Below are positions 45,762 through 57,400 of a stretch of 64,000 nt of DNA, piece by piece (position 1 is the first letter of the stretch; every line of letters begins with the position of its first letter). The position numbers and the translations under genes were made by a program. The DNA is taken from NCBI RefSeq assembly GCF_037392515.1, contig NC_090288.1, positions 60,807,673 to 60,871,672 on the forward strand, written 5' to 3'. This DNA is from Haliotis asinina (taxonomy: Eukaryota > Mollusca > Gastropoda > Lepetellida > Haliotidae). Below the pieces are notes generated by a model. It was not told the origin of the DNA. It was given only the letters and a program-made list of their open reading frames with translations, and searched no databases.

Positions 45762-46238
45762 CTCTTGTTGAGGCACGGGGCATTCCTGTTTACTGTCGTA
45801 TGAGAGACAGGGTATTCCTGTTCACTCTGTGTTGAGGCACGGGGCATTCCTGCTTACTGTCGGGTGAGGGACCCGTTTACCCTCGGGTGAGGGGCGGGGT
45901 ATTCCTGTTTACTCTCGGGGGACGAACTGGGTATTCATGTTTACTCTCGGTTAAGGCAGGACGTACTCCTACTTACGGGTGAGGCACAGTATTCTTGCTT
46001 ACTGTCGTGTGAGGTAAGAAGTGCTCCTGTTTACTGGCGGCTAAGGCACGGGAGATTCCTGTTTACTCCCGGGTGAGGCGCGGGGTATTCCTGTGTACTC
46101 ATGGATGATGCACGGTGTGTTCCTCTTTACTGTCAGTTGAGGCACGGGGTAATCCTGTTTACTGTCGGGTGAGGCACGGGGTATGTCTGTTTATTCTCGG
46201 GTGAGGCATTCCTGTTTTGTGTCGAGTAAGGCACGGGG
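45762..46238. repeat. About 32-bp degenerate minisatellite
   Basis: Some 14 copies of 'ggcacggggtattcctg' plus 'tttactgtcgggtga', with many small indels. A lone similar word ('tttactgtcgggcaaggcac') occurs at about 47714. Confidence 0.8.
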
Positions 46239-46525
46239 TAGATATACTAACTGGACCCGTGAAGGTCCCGGGGTAGAATAGGCCTTCAGCAACCCATGCT
46301 TGCCATAAAAGGCGGCTCAGCTTGTCGTAAGAGGCGACTAACGGGATCGGGTGGTCAGGCTCGCTGACTTGGTTGACGCGTGTCATCGGTTCCCAATTGC
46401 GCAGATCGATGCTCATGTTGTTGATCACTGGATTGTCTGGTCCAGACTCGATTATTTACAGACCGCCGCCATATAGCTGGAATATTGCTGAGTGCGGCGT
46501 AAAACTAAACTCACTCACTCACTAT
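46236..46525 (+). mobile_element. Gastropod short interspersed repeat (family B), nearly full copy
   Basis: Contains in order 'cccatgcttgcc', 'gtaagaggcgactaacggga', 'tcaggctcgctgacttgg', 'cagatcgatgctcatgttg', 'ttgatcactggattgtctgg', 'ttacagaccgccgccatat', 'gctgagtgcggcgtaaaac' and a CTCACTCACTCAC tail. This is the best copy in the window and the reference for the partial copies at 9125, 16919, 48015 and 49625. The sequence is one I associate with abalone genomes. Confidence 0.85.
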
Positions 46526-46529
46526 ACTA

Positions 46530-48000
46530 ACTGCCTGGTGAAGCACACTGCATCCATTTTGGGGATGAGGCTTTGGGTAACCCCCAGTAACAGAGACACG
46601 TGTTATTTAAGGTTACTTGGTGACAGAATTACGTTTTTAGCATTCTCAACCAGGTTGGGACAATATGATTGTCTGGAAATGCACATGCTTTTCATGCATA
46701 TAAACCTAAAGTGTGCCTCTCACTACACATTATAGGTCATCTCTTTGTTTTCCCAGAATAACCGCATTTGAGGTTTTTGTTTTGGAGTAAGACCGCTAAT
46801 CAGGTTTCACTTTTCGTTAGTTAGACCGCCTTCCAGGGTTTTAGTATTTTTAACTTTATATGAACATCAACAATCAAATGATCCACGAGTGTTTGAAATC
46901 AATTGAAAAATATCGCTCAAGAGTAAAGTCACAATACAAAAGTGTTCCGAAGCGAGATAGGAACCGCAGTTTTCTCATCAGCAGGCAGACGCTCTACCAC
47001 ACCTTCACCGGGCCGACGAAGGTGGAGGGATTAAATTATCTACTTATAGTTACTGTCATTACATTGATTTTACACGCGCTTCAGTTATTGTTATGTAGCT
47101 TCATTAAATGATCATCTACATTGTACTTACCCATCATTGACGGTATATATGATAAAGAAAACACTTCTCGGTTTTGGTAGAAAACCTCCGGTTTTACATT
47201 GTCTGCCAAAACCTCGGAGGCATGTTTTCTCCTATACTGATAGTTTCATGATGCGACGTTTCCTTGTTCACGCTTACACCGCCATCAAGCAAGTTATTAA
47301 CATGTATGAATCGCATTCATTGCAATAAAGAAGTTGTCTATCCATAAAAGGTATTGTAAATGCCACTCAAAGAAGAAAAATAACCTTTGAATGTAAATGT
47401 CTGACTGGTTTGGCTATGATCTAATGTATTTTACAAATTGATAAATTCAATACAATGTCGGGTTACCAGGTCATTACCTACCCTGGAAGACGTGGTTCCA
47501 CCGATAGATGCCTATTTTATATATGTTTTAGCCATGTAATTCCTGAAATATGGGAAAGTCTGTATAAAAGACGTTTTACTAATTATATTTTACTAATATA
47601 AATTATTCAGAGAATAGTCGGTTAGTGAATACAATAATCTTGACAGGTGAAGAAAGATCTGAAAGATTCGGCCTTTACACCTACATTTACTGTGATATAC
47701 GGTGTGGCTCTGTTTACTGTCGGGCAAGGCACTGGAGTTCAGAACGTAAAGAATGGATTGCGTTTTAGGGGTACCAACATCATTTTAAGTCAAGCTTGTG
47801 TCTCAGCTGGTACAGACGTTCTATTGACACTCGTCTCAGCTTTTGCAATTCGATGTGAAGAGTTGCGTGCCTTGGACTAGCCCCCCCACCATTCATGTGC
47901 TGTAAGAAAGTTCCCCCATGGGACACGCTCGTTTTGTTTCACGCGAGTGCTTGCTTGCGCATGCTCAGTTGGTCACCTTGCAAGAAGTACACATTGCTCA
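46530..48000. other. Stretch without a supported gene
   Basis: A 77-codon open frame at 47647-47880 follows a possible acceptor but includes a stray minisatellite word, so I do not call it. A tRNA-like word on the minus strand near 46960-47020 (TGGTAGAGCGTCTGCC) does not fold into a full tRNA by eye. Confidence 0.4.
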
Positions 48001-48014
48001 GCTGGGTGACACAC

Positions 48015-48125
48015 TCGGTTGAGTGAGTGGGTGAGTGAGTGAGTTTAAGTTTACGGAGTGAGTTTAAGTTTACGCTGCACTCGGCAATATTCCAGCTATG
48101 TGGCGGCGGTCACACCCTGTTGACT
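48015..48125 (-). mobile_element. Short interspersed repeat (family B), 3' end, reverse orientation
   Basis: On the minus strand: 'GACCGCCGCCACATAGCTGG', 'AATATTGCCGAGTGCAGCG', then a doubled 'TAAACTTAAACTCACTCC' and a CTCACTCACTCACCCACTC tail. Confidence 0.7.
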
Positions 48126-48589
48126 GTTTACGAACAAATATGTATGTTTAGGTCAACTGATTAAACATCTGTCAGAAATTATTTTCTAGCTAGTAATTGT
48201 GGTCCATAGACGCAGACATGATAGTGTCCGGGTATGACTCGTACGAGTCTGTAACACTTACTTAACTTATCTGTTAATCAATTCAATGAACCAAACCCAA
48301 AACAACAGCTTTGTTGATTACGAATTTGTTCAATTGTGTAAGTAAGTGAATAAGTTCGGACGAACATCTTTGGCCTACTCATCCGTGTTGTGTAAATAAT
48401 CACTGTGATCAACAGCATGAGCATCCATCAACGATTTCTATACAATGACATGTGTCATGTGTTATTTCCTTAAGTTCTGTGATAACTAATATCTCGTAAA
48501 CCGGATTACCAATATATGTGAAATATGGCTTTGCTAAATTGATTCTCCTTCAAAAATAAAATTAATGGAAGCTTTTCAGACACTGGGCC

Positions 48590-49265
48590 TCGACAACATA
48601 GAAACAAGCTCCGTCCGTCCGTACGTACGCGATACTTTGTCCGAAGCACATCTCCTAAACTATTTGTGATAATTAACCAAATTTGGTACACATAACAAGC
48701 ATGGTCTGTAGATGTGTCTTTTGGGGATTAGAGTCAGACATGAATTTTATTTTTGCGGTTTCCATTGAAACATGACTTTGGCTGTGGCTATGACGGGTGA
48801 TGAGGGTGTCATCTTGTCCGACGCAGATCTTACAAATTATAAATGTTAACTTCATCAAACTTGGTACACATGTCAAGCATGATCCATCCCTACATGTGCC
48901 TCTTGAGGATTAAAGCCCGATATAAAATTGATTTTGCCGGTATCCACGAAAACATGGCTGAGGCTGTGCCTATAAGGATGTTACCTTTCCCGGAGCAGAT
49001 CTCCTAAACTGTCCATTCTGGCGTCATCAAACTATCAAACTTGGTACACATGTCAAGCATGATCCCTAGATGTGTTTGGGGGAGGGGGGGCGGGGTTAGG
49101 CCCAGATATGAATTATATTTGTAGCGGTTTCCATGGACACATGGCTTAGGTTGTGGCTTTGAAGATGTTATCTTGTTCAGAGCAGATCACGCAATTCCTT
49201 TTATCAAACTTGGTACACGTTTTCCATGTCCACCATGATCCCTAGATATGCCTTTAGAGGGCTTT
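48590..49265. repeat. About 178-bp degenerate tandem repeat, four copies
   Basis: Each copy has 'gagcagatctcctaaac', 'catcaaacttggtacacatg', 'tcaagcatgatccctagatg', 'tgcctcttgaggatta' and 'ggtttccatggaaacatggc'. CAAGCATG-type words lie at about 48696, 48874, 49054 and 49227. A G-rich insertion ('gggggaggggggg') marks the third copy. Confidence 0.85.
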
Positions 49266-49624
49266 ATTTCTTGTGTTATCCGTGACGAAAAGGCTTGACT
49301 TTGACTGAACTTGGTGGTTCTGCTCTTTTTTTTGCGGAGCAGAACTTTACAAGTTTACGAAACTCTCCTTCTACTCTGCCATATGCACAACACATTAACA
49401 CACTGTAACAAACACAATTAGTAGACATATTCATGAAGAGTATTTTGCCATTGCGGTAAGTGTTGATGACTTTGTCTTCTGTGTCTCGAATCTTGGTTGT
49501 TTTGGTAGTCTAAATAGTCCGTGCCTGTGTCACATGTTTTGAAAACGTTTTATGCCATGAGAATGAGGAGAAACCAATCCTGTTCCGTTATCGACTCGCC
49601 CCTCCGTGTATTTATTTGTGGTTC

Positions 49625-49800
49625 ATGTACACGTGGGATCAAGTGGTCAGGCTCGCTGACTTCGCTGACACATGTTATCGGTTCCCAAGAGCCCAGGATG
49701 ACAATCACTGGATTGTCAGGACTCGAACTCGCTTATTTACAGACACATAACTGGAATATTGCTGAGTGCGGCCTAAAACTAAACTCATTCATTCAAACAT
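49625..49800 (+). mobile_element. Short interspersed repeat (family B), internally shortened
   Basis: Carries 'gtggtcaggctcgctgactt', 'cactggattgtcaggact', 'ttatttacagacacataactgg', 'gctgagtgcggcctaaaac' and a CTCATTCATTC tail, with deletions relative to 46236-46525. Confidence 0.7.
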
Positions 49801-50424
49801 TGTGTCGTCCCACAAAGCGATCGAAAAGTTAAGGTGATCGTAACTCCCATACTTCAACATAGACTTACGACCGGTTTGTGGGGCGGATCCCGGACCTATT
49901 AAAAAACAACCTCTCGGTTGAACTACCTTCTACTGTATGCACGTAGTACGTGATTTACACAAGCAGGATAATGTTTGCTTACTGGAAATTGATAAGACCA
50001 CGACCTGAGGCACGCCTGCGTTTGGGTAAACGATGGCCTGGTAACTGCACAATACAACACGGCTGTGGTTGTGAAATACTCCTCACCGTCAGACACTGGT
50101 TTTGATTTCGAAATGTAGAGCGAATTGCGTAACTCGACCGATTAGCTGAACACTTGAGACTGACGAGTCGGGGTTTGCAGTATGCAGACACTTTCGTCTT
50201 GGGTCGGTTTAACGTCGGGAACCGTGAAGATGTGATTGTTTATAAACTGGAAAACGAAATGACGCTGACGCTCAGTGAATGTATGAGCTTATTATTGCGT
50301 TCAACTGAAACTCTCTGGTATGTTGTATGATTTGCAGAAACTTCATAATCATAGTGAACCTTACATTGATATTTACTCGTTTTGCTAACGGAGATTAATG
50401 ATCAGAAGCAGGACTTAATCAAAA

Positions 50425-53307
50425 ATGCCGAGACACGGACGAAGACATGGACTTGGTCATGGGAGGCATTTTGGCCATGGCGGCCATTTTGGTCACCGCA
50501 GTCATTTTGTTCATGGCGGCCTTTCTGGCCATCGGAGCCACATTGTTCATGGCAATCATTTTGGCCACACCAGCCTCTTTAGTCATGGCCATAATACTGG
50601 TCGCCGCCGATCTAACCTTTCACCGGCAGAGCTATTGCTTCTAAATCAACTGAACGCGCCACTGAATTCAGCAAACATTGTGATGAATACGCCATCGACA
50701 TTTCAGGTAGGGAACTACTATGGAATTCTGGGAACTCCCGGTGGTGCCCGAGTAATGGTATCGTCTGCTCCGGGATCCGAAAACTCTACCCCTCAGTCTC
50801 TTGGGTCTTCCGTGGGTGTCTGGCCACAGACGCCACAACGTGGACAGGGTGCGGCACAAGTCGGATTTGAGGGGATGCTGAACGAACCAAGCGCTCCCTA
50901 TATCAATGCCCCTCCGTCTTATTCGGACGCCACTGTGGATTACCAGGTAGTATCAACGGCTGGGACGTCTAACGGAGTCCTGAAGCCATTAGGGATGGAA
51001 GGCCGGGAGCAGAGTTCCAGGTAGGGACACAGTAGTCGTGAATCTCTTTGTCTGCATATTCATTTTCGGTTCTGAGTGAACCAATTTCCTTTACATGCAG
51101 TCTTCAGTAAAATATCTTAGTGCATATCTTGAGTTTTTCTATCAGTCCAGCCCAGGCTAGCCCACGATGGTTACTGCAGAGTCCCAGGCTACACTGTGGG
51201 TTATCGATGTATCTATAGCAAAAGCAAAAGAAAGCATGCCGAGTTTGTGTGGAACTGAAAAGCTATTTAAGTATATGTATAATAAATGAGTTCTTTGAAG
51301 ACTGGTGGATGATCTGCAGCCTCATGACACTCAAGTATTTTATATTGTTCCATTATGATTTGAGTTGAGAGATGGACAAAGCCAAAGATCATGTGTTCGT
51401 TGCAGGGAAGGTGTGACAGATCTCTGTGGTTACCCTTTGGGTTTAAGACAAGACTGTATTCTGAGTCCTATCTTATTTTCAGTTTTCATTAATGAATTAT
51501 ATCTTGAAATAGCTTCAAAAGGTAAACATGGCATCCAAATGTTTCCAGATCTAATAGAAGTTTTGATGTTACTGTTTGCAGACGATGTCATTTTTAGTGT
51601 CAGATACAGTGGCTGGTCTCAAAAGGCAAATAATTATTCTAAAAACATACACAAATGAATGAAAATTATCTGTGAATCTAGATAAAACTAAATTGTGATC
51701 TTTAGGAATGGTGGTCCAATAGCGTTGAAAGAAATATGGGTATTTAATGGTCAGTTGGTCAATGTAGTGGATCATTATTCATAGTTAGGAATCTAGTTTT
51801 CACATATTATGAACTTGAACAACTGTACCGTGGATTTGCCATTGCGTGCAAAGAAAGCCCTAATGAGTTTAATTTCAATTGTTCATTAAGTTGGACCCAT
51901 GCCACCTAAAATATTCTTTAAACTCTTTGATACCCAGATACAACCAATTATATTATACGGCTCAGAAATATGGGGATTCCAGCGGTATGAATGTTTGGAG
52001 AAGGTCCATTTATTAGCATGTAAAAATTTGCTTAGTGTTGGGTCTTCTACACCAGATTGTATGGTATATAGTGAATGTGGTAGATACCCCTTATATATTA
52101 ATTCCAAAATTAGATGTTTAAAATACTGGTTCAAACAGCGTCTTCCTAAAATAGCATACAATATGCTTTTACATTTAGATAACATGGAGAAAATTACATG
52201 GGTAACGCATGTAAGGAATCTTTTATTTTCCCATGGTTATGGTTTCATATGGTTTTGTCAGTCAGTTGGAAGTGTTTTAAGGAATTTAGAACGCAGTCTG
52301 CAAATATGTTTTACCAGGAATGGCATTCAACTTTAGAAGATAGCTCACGTTATGCTTACTACAGAACTTTCAAGACTTTACTCCAACCATAGATTTATTT
52401 ATCAATACTCACGACGGAAACTTTTTAAGGAACCATTTTATTAAATATCGATTAGATTTATTAGACCTTGTTGAAAATAAGGGCAAAATGTGTCCATTGC
52501 AAAATCGAAACGAATTTGTCGGTTATGCAATATTTTACAGTGACCCTCGAAAGAAATATATTAAAGATAAAGATGCCGCCATCGCAAGCTTTCGTATACG
52601 TTTAAACTGCTAAGAACGAATCTCAAACCTTTCACTACATATTAAACATGCATTAGTTAAAAGGAATGAATTGCTTAAAGAACGTGTTACTCCATGTGTG
52701 TAACTTTATGTTATATACATACCCTCTTGTACATGGACCGGAGGCCTTTTGTACAATAAACCTTTTGACTGGACGACAAAGACAAGATTTAAAAATACAC
52801 CAAAACAAAAATGTATTAAGCGATGTTGTTTTCCGTTGTTTTTGTTAAAGAAATGATTCGTATAGTCATGTGCTGTATTAATCCATTAAGTTGATCCATG
52901 AAGAAGTTTGTACTTGAGTACTAAGCACAGGTCGTGTCACAGACATAATATTGCTAATGAAATATATTTTGAAAATAAATAATTGAGAATAGAACACAGT
53001 TATTTGTGTTGAGATGAACTTGAAAGAAAGACTTTCTTTTTCCAGTAGGTTATGAGAACCTGGAACAATTCCATTTGGGGACCACCGTCATGTTGGTGGA
53101 GTATTTCTGAGTTCGTCGTTTAACAGTCATTACTTTCTTTGTTCCAGTTCCATCACCAAAGGTCAAGGCTATACTGACCTCTTCCCCAAACCCGAGGTCA
53201 ACTCGCCGGACCCCATGGAATACATTCATGCCGCGCCCCACAATAGATACAGCTCCACACCACGTGATGAGGACTCGCACAGCAGAGGTTGTTGCGTCAT
53301 ATCCTGA
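50425..53307 (+). CDS. His/Gly-rich protein with PSAP, PPSY and CaaX motifs, two coding exons
   Basis: Exon 50425-51020 ends TTCCAG|GTAGGG and exon 53148-53307 follows TTTGTTCCAG. The split codon AG|T keeps the frame open to a TGA. The product would have 251 residues. Residues 3-58 are a His/Gly/Arg-rich run built on a six-residue period (HFGHGG, HFGHRS, HFVHGG). A Ser/Pro/Gly-rich middle follows, with PSAP at 155-158 and PPSY at 163-166. The second exon ends RGCCVIS, a CaaX box (CVIS, predicted farnesylation) with an extra Cys that could be palmitoylated. PSAP-type and PPxY motifs are known to recruit TSG101 and WW-domain ubiquitin ligases, so a membrane-tethered adaptor is a fair inference. 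I do not recognise a family. The ATG (AAAAATGCC) is the first in frame, but further 5' exons are possible. The 2.1-kb intron holds a LINE fragment. Confidence 0.72.
50450..50610 (+). repeat. 18-bp coding repeat (His-rich)
   Basis: The exon repeats 'cattttggccatggcggc'-like 18-bp units about eight times, as pairs of about 36 bp. This produces the six-residue His pattern of the protein. Confidence 0.8.
51365..52770 (+). mobile_element. APE-type LINE fragment, same family as 31021-35286
   Basis: Begins inside the reverse transcriptase (LRQDCILSPILFSVFINEL, then LLFADDVIFS with the FADD motif intact). It continues with QIQPIILYGSEIWGFQRY, a SECGRYPLYIN segment and NLLFSHGYGFIW, and runs on to YAIFYSDPRKKYIKDKDAA near 52560. 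A TACAATAAACC word near 52760 may mark the 3' end. The 5' two-thirds are missing and the frame is broken at several points. It lies in sense orientation in the intron of the CaaX-protein gene. It retains more of the C-terminal part than the 31-35 kb copy. Confidence 0.85.
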
Positions 53308-53309
53308 GT

Positions 53310-54140
53310 ATCTCATCAATGCGTGGCTTGGACACCGAAGGGTCCATCACCTCATGAGCACTGCTATCGCTTGCTGCGCTTGTGCGCTGCTCTCTCAATA
53401 CATTTCCCAGACCTCATAGTATGAATTGTTGCAGATTACCTGGCCCGACTGTACAGCAAGCACGTGCGCTGCCAATATACTTTACAATGATATTGGATGA
53501 CTGGTGTACAGAAATGTGTTCACGGGGGCAGGAGGAGGGGGCGTGGAGGGAAGAGGGGAACACTGTCCAAATATCGAGATTGTAGATCACGCAGCCATAT
53601 CAACATGAAAATTCATAACTCAATATATACGTATTGTTGAGCGATATAAAACACTACACACATACACGCACAGACATGAATGCCAATTCATGCTTTCCTT
53701 CCTTCCTTCCTTCCTGATATCCGGTATCCTGTAACCTCACTGCTTATGTGAATGAGCTTGGCTAGATTGGATCTACTGATGTTACTTGTTTCAGTCGACG
53801 ATGTAGATAGCGTGACGAATGAACAGTTTCGTGGTTTCTTGTCTACACACAAACAACACAAACGACGGCACTCCTATAACATAGGTAATGTACTGGATGC
53901 TATAGCAAATGATATCCTTGAGATTTGCGAGAGTGATCACAACAGAGGAACGGATGGATGCACACCGCTTCAAAGGACGTGTCAGATGACCGCAGACTAT
54001 CCGAGGTATCTCGTTTTCACCTTAAATGGATACCCACATTAGTTTCCCTGGTTACAAGAGAAGTGGAAGTGCTCGGGCAAATGTATTACTATGAAAAATA
54101 ATGAAGGAAAACATGATATATTGCCATGGTAGATCGGGTC
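53310..54140. other. Stretch with a (TTCC)n microsatellite
   Basis: It may contain the 3' UTR of the CaaX gene. A short TTCC run lies at 53693-53716. The 96-codon frame at 53752-54042 has no feature I recognise. Confidence 0.45.
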
Positions 54141-54144
54141 AACG

Positions 54145-54490
54145 AGATATACTCTGTTGGTCTAGCATTCCAACCACTGCTCCATAATTATTACATACCA
54201 ACCCTCAGTTATTACATGTGAGGTATACTGGGTCGTTCTACCAAACCGACCCTTGCTCTATAGTTCTTACATTTGAGGTATACTGGGTCGATCTACCATA
54301 CCAATTCTTGCTCCATGGGTATTGCATTTGAGGTATACTGGGTCGTTCTACCACACCAACCCTTGTTCCATGGGTATTACATGTGTGGTATACTTGATCG
54401 ACCTACCATACCAGCCCTTGCTCCATAATTATGACGTTTGAGGTACACTGGGTCGTTCTACCATACCAACCCGTGCTTCACAGTATTGTG
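54145..54490. repeat. 55-bp tandem repeat, about six copies
   Basis: 'gaggtatactgggtcgttct' plus 'accataccaacccttgctcc' plus 'atgggtattacattt' recurs at exact 55-bp steps (54220, 54275, 54330, 54385, 54440), with an older copy before them. Confidence 0.85.
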
Positions 54491-57400
54491 TAAATGCAAG
54501 GTGACGAAGACGGCCATTGGCAACTGTTCGATGGCTGATCGGTGATGACCAATAGCGGGTTAACTGCATTGGTATTTATATAATACTGTTATCTAATAGG
54601 ATTTTAAAACTGGCAAACGTATGCCGAAATCAGATTCTGAGAGAGTTTCAGTTCCTCCTCAGTCAAAGTTATATTTATGTGAAAATATGACTTATTATTC
54701 CCTTCAAATATTTCAAATTTGAACAAACTCAGCCAAGAAATGAATATGTCAGAAGATTCTACTCTCATCATATAAAATAAACTTGAAACATATGTTAACC
54801 ATGACATATAAAACAATATACGATTGCAAAATTCTTGACTTTTACTTTTACAAATACTGTCCAAACGTTGACTCGAAACCCGGTAGCAAGGGTCTTCACA
54901 CACAGAACACAGTACTGGGGACCAGTGGAGCATGTTGTGAAATATTCTGAAATTGAAGGAAGCAGGTAGGGTAACCAAACTGAACTCAGGTATAAGAACT
55001 CAGTTTGGCGTCTATGACAGTCGCATTTGTGTTCATAATATTAACCATGAAAGGAAAAATACAGACCTGGACTACAGAGCGATTTCGAAAGCAATTATCG
55101 GAAATGACTTGAACTTTCATTAAAACAGTCGTTACCTTCTAAAGTTCGAGCGCTTCATGAACTAACTGGAAATACGGGAGACCAGCTGAGAAAAAAACCT
55201 TTGTGTTACACCATAGCCTTTTAATGTGCCCGGGAGTATTGATTCATGTCAGTCAAAATAATTTCATATATATGTTATGTAAGCACAAGGGCGGATCTAC
55301 ACATTACCCCTCACGTCGTGAACTTTTATTAAATGACCATTAAAACTTGGGTGTGAATGAAGTGTGTACTCCTACGCTTTCTCAAAAAGCTGTATCCGCC
55401 CCCTTTAACTGATGTGTTAAGATGATGGAACAGCGGTATTTCCCAACAATCGTTGAAAGCCGTCTGGACTGAAGCATGCATTAGGAAGACTTTGAGCTGT
55501 TCGCCGTTTGTAGGTTTGGCGAAGCAGTGTTGAACAAACCCAGCTCAGTGACTATCTCGTATTCCCTGTTATAATGCCAAACTACATAATGTATCATGTT
55601 TGCCAGCAAAGATATTCCTCCAAACTGCCTGGATATTCATGTTAAACTTAGAAACTATGTCATAGTAGAAATTACGTCCATTCAGTGCACAGATTATGAT
55701 GTTATCTCGTTTCCATACAAAGGTATGTACTCGTTCTTTGAATAAAGATCTTTATTTCTACAATGTATTCACTTTTGTGAACTAGATTTTGCTAAATATG
55801 CCATACTGTTTCAAGATACAAATTTGTTCATGATTGAACAGTAACGCTGAAAGGATTATTGCCACGTTCACTAAATGACAGACCTTGGTGAAAATAGACA
55901 AAGCCTTAACACCAAAAATGCAGTTGTTCACATGCAGCACACTGAACATGCTTTCCAGCATTTTGATGCATGATTCTTGTGCTGTTCATCTGAAGTTTGC
56001 AGTTGGGATTCCCCCTGGAGTCATCTTCGATGTAACCATGTGTATAATTGTAAAAGTGTTTCGATAGGTAGGATACATACAATAACCCCATCACCGTGGA
56101 TGTATTTGGAAAAAGTTTCAACCCGAAAGTTTTTAATTGTTTCGAATCCCATCTACGATATCCGTACTGTGGTGATGTGGACCTGTGACGCGGATCATGT
56201 TCCGACTGTGGATGAGACGCATGCACATTTTACATTCCTGCTCACGTCCATTAACAAGCTGCTTACAACACTAATGTAGGTCCCACACTGTCAGCATGTA
56301 AGCACAACCAATATTATGGTCTCATAACTGACTTTCTATGCAGGGACAAGGAACAATACACCATACGAAATATCCCAATTCAGAACCTGTCAATCATTGC
56401 CAAATCCCTCCATTCAAAATTGCTGGCTATCCACTGAAATCGATATCGATAAGTATCAATTAACGACAAATATTTGAGTGCACAAATAAGTAAAGGAATA
56501 TACATACATATATTTCACATAGCTGTTCGAGTAAGGACTTTTTCTGCATAAACCCTAACCTACTGAACATAACTTACTAGACATGAACACGTCCAAAATA
56601 TATACATTGACAACATTCTATCACAAAGTCAATGTACGATATTTTTTATCAAACGTTTTCACATGGAATAGCCTAACAATCTGACATTTCCAATTACCGA
56701 TGATTTTAGCCAGTCTTCTGCAATTCATCAGGAACATGTTTCTGAAAACACAGGCATTGAACAAGTCCTTTCACAACAGGGCATTTCCGACAACTGCCAA
56801 TTCCTATACAACATGACACATAAGCAGGGTCAAGATATTTATTATACCTTGTGTTGATACAGGTAAACAAAGCCCACAATGAAATACCCAACGATGACCT
56901 GGTGCCTCGTGGAATTGTTTGCTTCATTACTGAGCAACTTGTCTTGAACCTGCCTGTATCCCTGGGTTAACAGCAGGATTTACGTTGGTTCACCACCCAC
57001 TGTTGTACATTCCTGGGTTAACAGTAGGATTTACGTTGGTTCACCACCCACTGTTGTACAAACCTGACAAAGAAAACATGCAATTACCAAGAGAAAACAG
57101 AATAATATTGTGTTTGCCAATAAGCTAAACAAGAACACATGGGTTTGTTTAAAAAAATGAGTAAACAAATATTTACAAGTTTCAAATTCATTACTTGGAT
57201 TTTACCTATGTTTGACGATCCTTTATGAACGGGCACCAATGACAGAAGTCATTGATTTAGCTTGTTTGTGGATTCCTAGAACACAAAAAAGACACGAATG
57301 ACGGCCAGAAAAAAGAAATCAAAGACATTTAACCAGATTTCAACCACTAACTTTTTTCAATGTTCAAGTACTACAAAAGATAAACATTAATAGTAATTTT

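Noticed and set aside
46960-47020. Possible tRNA gene on the minus strand
   Set aside because: A TGGTAGAGC box is present, but the anticodon and T arms do not pair convincingly; it is more likely a SINE head.
47647-47880. 77-codon frame after a possible splice acceptor
   Set aside because: Part of it copies the 32-bp minisatellite word of 45762-46238, and no domain is visible.
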